From contig VXBP01003494.1 in assembly GCA_013400115.1 (NCBI GenBank), positions 62,001 through 126,000 on the forward strand: a DNA stretch of 64,000 nt. Direction: 5' to 3'. The stretch is from Rhinopomastus cyanomelas. Lineage: Eukaryota > Chordata > Aves > Bucerotiformes > Rhinopomastidae. Below the pieces are notes generated by a model that searched no databases, was not told the DNA's origin, and saw only the letters and a program-made list of their open reading frames with translations. This document shows positions 61,485-64,000 of the stretch, one piece after another. The position numbers and the translations under genes are program-made. Position 1 is the first letter of the stretch. Every line of letters starts with the position of its first letter.

Positions 61485-64000
61485 TAGCAGTGCTCCAGGT
61501 GGCTGCAAAAGCGTTCGTGATACTGTCTGCTGAGGGTAAATTTAAGTTGCTTTCTTCCAGTACCTCAAAGTCAGTGGTGGCCACCACCTTCCTCTTTACA
61601 GAAGGGTTATGTACAGCAAGAGAACACTGTGATCGCTGTGGAGCTGCTGAGGGTGCCCTTTGGTAACCTGTGTGTCAGAACAATTATTGGTGGCTCTGAA
61701 GCTGGAATGGATGTGCCTGTTTCCCCAGTGTTTGTGCAAGGTTACAAATATTAAGGAAAGAAACAAGGGCTGCAGAACGAGAACAAGCAGCTCTAGCACA
61801 TGCTGCTGTAGCAAAATACCATAAAGAAAAAGCTGCTGGACGTGGGCACAGGAAATACCTTTTGGGACTAGTTTCATTGCAGAGCTCCTCAATTAAGTGA
61901 AGAACAGTAAAGAAACTCTCCAGTTAAAGGTCAGGCACACTGCTCAATGGAAACGCCGCAGGAACAGCTGCTGCTGCACCCATCACACCATTTGCCATTA
62001 GGAGGAAGGGAAAGGTCTTTACAATTCTTAGAGAGCCATAGCCAGTGCTCACAGCTCAAGGGACGTTTGCAGATTGTTTGGCAAACTATAGGAAGTTCAG
62101 TTTGCATGTTGGATTTTGGGGTTATTTGGGTTTTTTTTAAACTCATGGGTAGATACTTAACAGTGTGTCAGGTTCTTGCTGTTCTTCTGGAGTGGAATAT
62201 TGTAAAAAAAAAGGTAAGAGCAAATAAAAGAACATGGGGAAGACAAGAAAGAGCCAGTTTACAGAGAAGGACAGTGTCTGTGGTCATTTGAAGTGATGGC
62301 TTCGTATCTTGTGGTGGTGTAAGTGTCACCATGCCACAGAACCTTGTGGCACTCTTATTCTGGCTACCTAAACCCATGCATTAGTGTGTGCAACACTGAT
62401 GAGCGAGAACAGAAACACTTGCTATACAGCATGTATTTACAATGCTGTCCAAAGCCATGTGAATAGTTCTTAAAGCAAGGCAGTTATTTTGAGTATACAA
62501 TCAGTGACGAGGAATATTCACCATGGAAAAGAAAGCCGAAGCCGTCCAAAACTTGCCAGCTCTTTGGATGCTCACATGTGCAGAGTTTTTGGGCCTCCTG
62601 TTACAAAAAGTTCATTTGTAGGTTGGGCAGAAGCGCAAAACCACTACAAAGGCTGGGTAAAGAAAGGAAACCGTTTCAGTGATCAGCAGTGTGTGGTTTA
62701 GCAAGCGGCTCTTGTGAGTGCTCCTGGTTTAGTCTCCCTGTGTCTGAGAAGTCCTTTCATATTGTGCACAGCTGCTAACACTTACAGTTTGGGGATTGTG
62801 TTGACACAGGAACACAGAGGGGTTGAGATACTGTGAGCTTATTACCAGGGTGGGAGGTCAGGTGGAGGACGTGTGTGGGGGCAGGAGTTTTCCAAAGGCA
62901 GATTGTTGCAGAAGTAACTCATGACTGTGGTCAAAGACTATTTTCTTAGTTGGAAATTTATGAGAGCCCATGCATCTGTAGATTCAGGTATGCCGAGGGA
63001 AACTTGCCCAGCTAGTTGTCAGAAACTTGGTACAGGTCTACCAGGCTGTGTCACAGGCTTGAGCACAGCCATGGCAACGCTGCTGTTCCACTCCCATCGC
63101 AATCTGACTGCCAGTTGGAAGTACTTCCATGAACAGGGAAAAGTGAACTTGGTAAAAAGGAAAACAAAAGCCTTTTCTGAGTTTCTATAATGAGTTACTG
63201 AAACTTGGTGCTGTGGGTAAACAAGCAGATGACAAACTGCTTCCTCAGAAGGTACCTTCCTGAGCCATCACAGTAAAATCAAATTGTGCACAACATGAAA
63301 CACGAAGTACTCTACAGAAGATGAAACGCCGTAGGTGATGGCAAGGACGAGCATTGGTGCGCACAGAGAAATGTGTTTGCTATGTCTGGTCACAGGGCAT
63401 AGGGACAGCCGAGCACAATCTGGCCCCACTGAGTGTGAGCTCATTTTAATTGTGCTGATCAAACCTCTCCAGTGGTGGCTACCTGCAGCATCAGACTGTA
63501 CTTCATCTGTTGAGAAAACAGAGATCATATGATTTTTAAAGAGCTGCGCTGCAGGAACCTTGGCACTTTGCACACTATGCGTGGGGCTGGGTGAGATTCT
63601 TGCAGCCTAGCAGCTCTAAATACTTTCACAAAGTGGCCTGTAAGAAACCAATGAGAATCTGTTTGCACTTGAGCTGAGAGTCCCTAGTCTCCAGAGAAAG
63701 ACAAATTTTTTGCAGGGTAATTCACATCAGGAATTTAACCAAACCTTGGTAGACCACCTTTTCACGTGGAATCCTGTCTTGATAGGGGGAAGAAATGAAG
63801 AGAGTTTGGATGACCAGATTAAGTGCAACATTTGTAAACGCCCTCAAGGGATTTCATCCTTATTGGCAGAAAACTGAAAAATAATATTCACAGGGATGAA
63901 GTTCCTGAAAAGGTAAAAACAATTGATTTGGATTATGTAAAAAACCCATAAATAAAAACCACATTTATTTCTGAGAAAAAACATCCCCAGCAGCTCTATC
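61485..64000. other. Unique downstream sequence
   Basis: Only short open frames; no recognised gene or repeat to the end of the window. Confidence 0.5.

Overview
This is a eukaryotic window, almost certainly from a bird. It carries the last six coding exons of a ciliary gene, RPGRIP1L (plus strand, stop codon at 32542-32544), spread over 32 kb of introns. After the stop come 31 kb of downstream sequence in which I recognise no further gene. The avian assignment rests on many CR1 LINE fragments ending in the typical 3' tail (GATTCTGTGATTCTATGA-like octamers) and on solo retroviral LTRs. CR1 covers roughly 15 kb, about 22-24% by my own tally. That is far above the few percent usual in birds and points to a CR1-rich lineage such as woodpeckers, toucans and barbets, or hornbills (inference).

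Layout. 1-32544: RPGRIP1L exons at 610-769, 1883-1974, 11727-11910, 18246-18330, 28508-28641 and 32441-32544, all with AG/GT splice sites and matching phases, together 759 nt (252 residues plus stop). They encode the acidic linker and the C-terminal RPGR-interacting (C2-like) domain. The introns hold a solo LTR with a 6-bp target duplication (2069-2477), a CR1 split by a non-autonomous hAT transposon (5708-5960), a second, antisense solo LTR (20471-20951) and many CR1 copies in both orientations. 32545-about 32905: 3' UTR with AATAAA at 32883. 32906-34100: AT-rich unique sequence.

35600-55100 is a CR1-dense zone. It includes a 2-kb CR1 with recognisable endonuclease and reverse-transcriptase relics (about 41490-43737), CR1-in-CR1 nesting, and a 701-bp LTR-like block splitting an older CR1. 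55109-64000 is mostly unique, with one candidate LTR and one short CR1.

The most important observation for a user of this sequence is technical. Bases 38157-40185 are repeated as 40187-42215, with one difference that I found, on either side of a single N. This looks like a false (haplotypic) duplication. Two other N positions (23303 and 43923-43930) also lie inside CR1, and at the first about 335 bp of expected CR1 is missing.

I found no rRNA, tRNA, CRISPR, operon or prokaryotic feature and no convincing new biological system. The interest lies in transposon nesting, candidate horizontally mobile DNA transposition and assembly errors.
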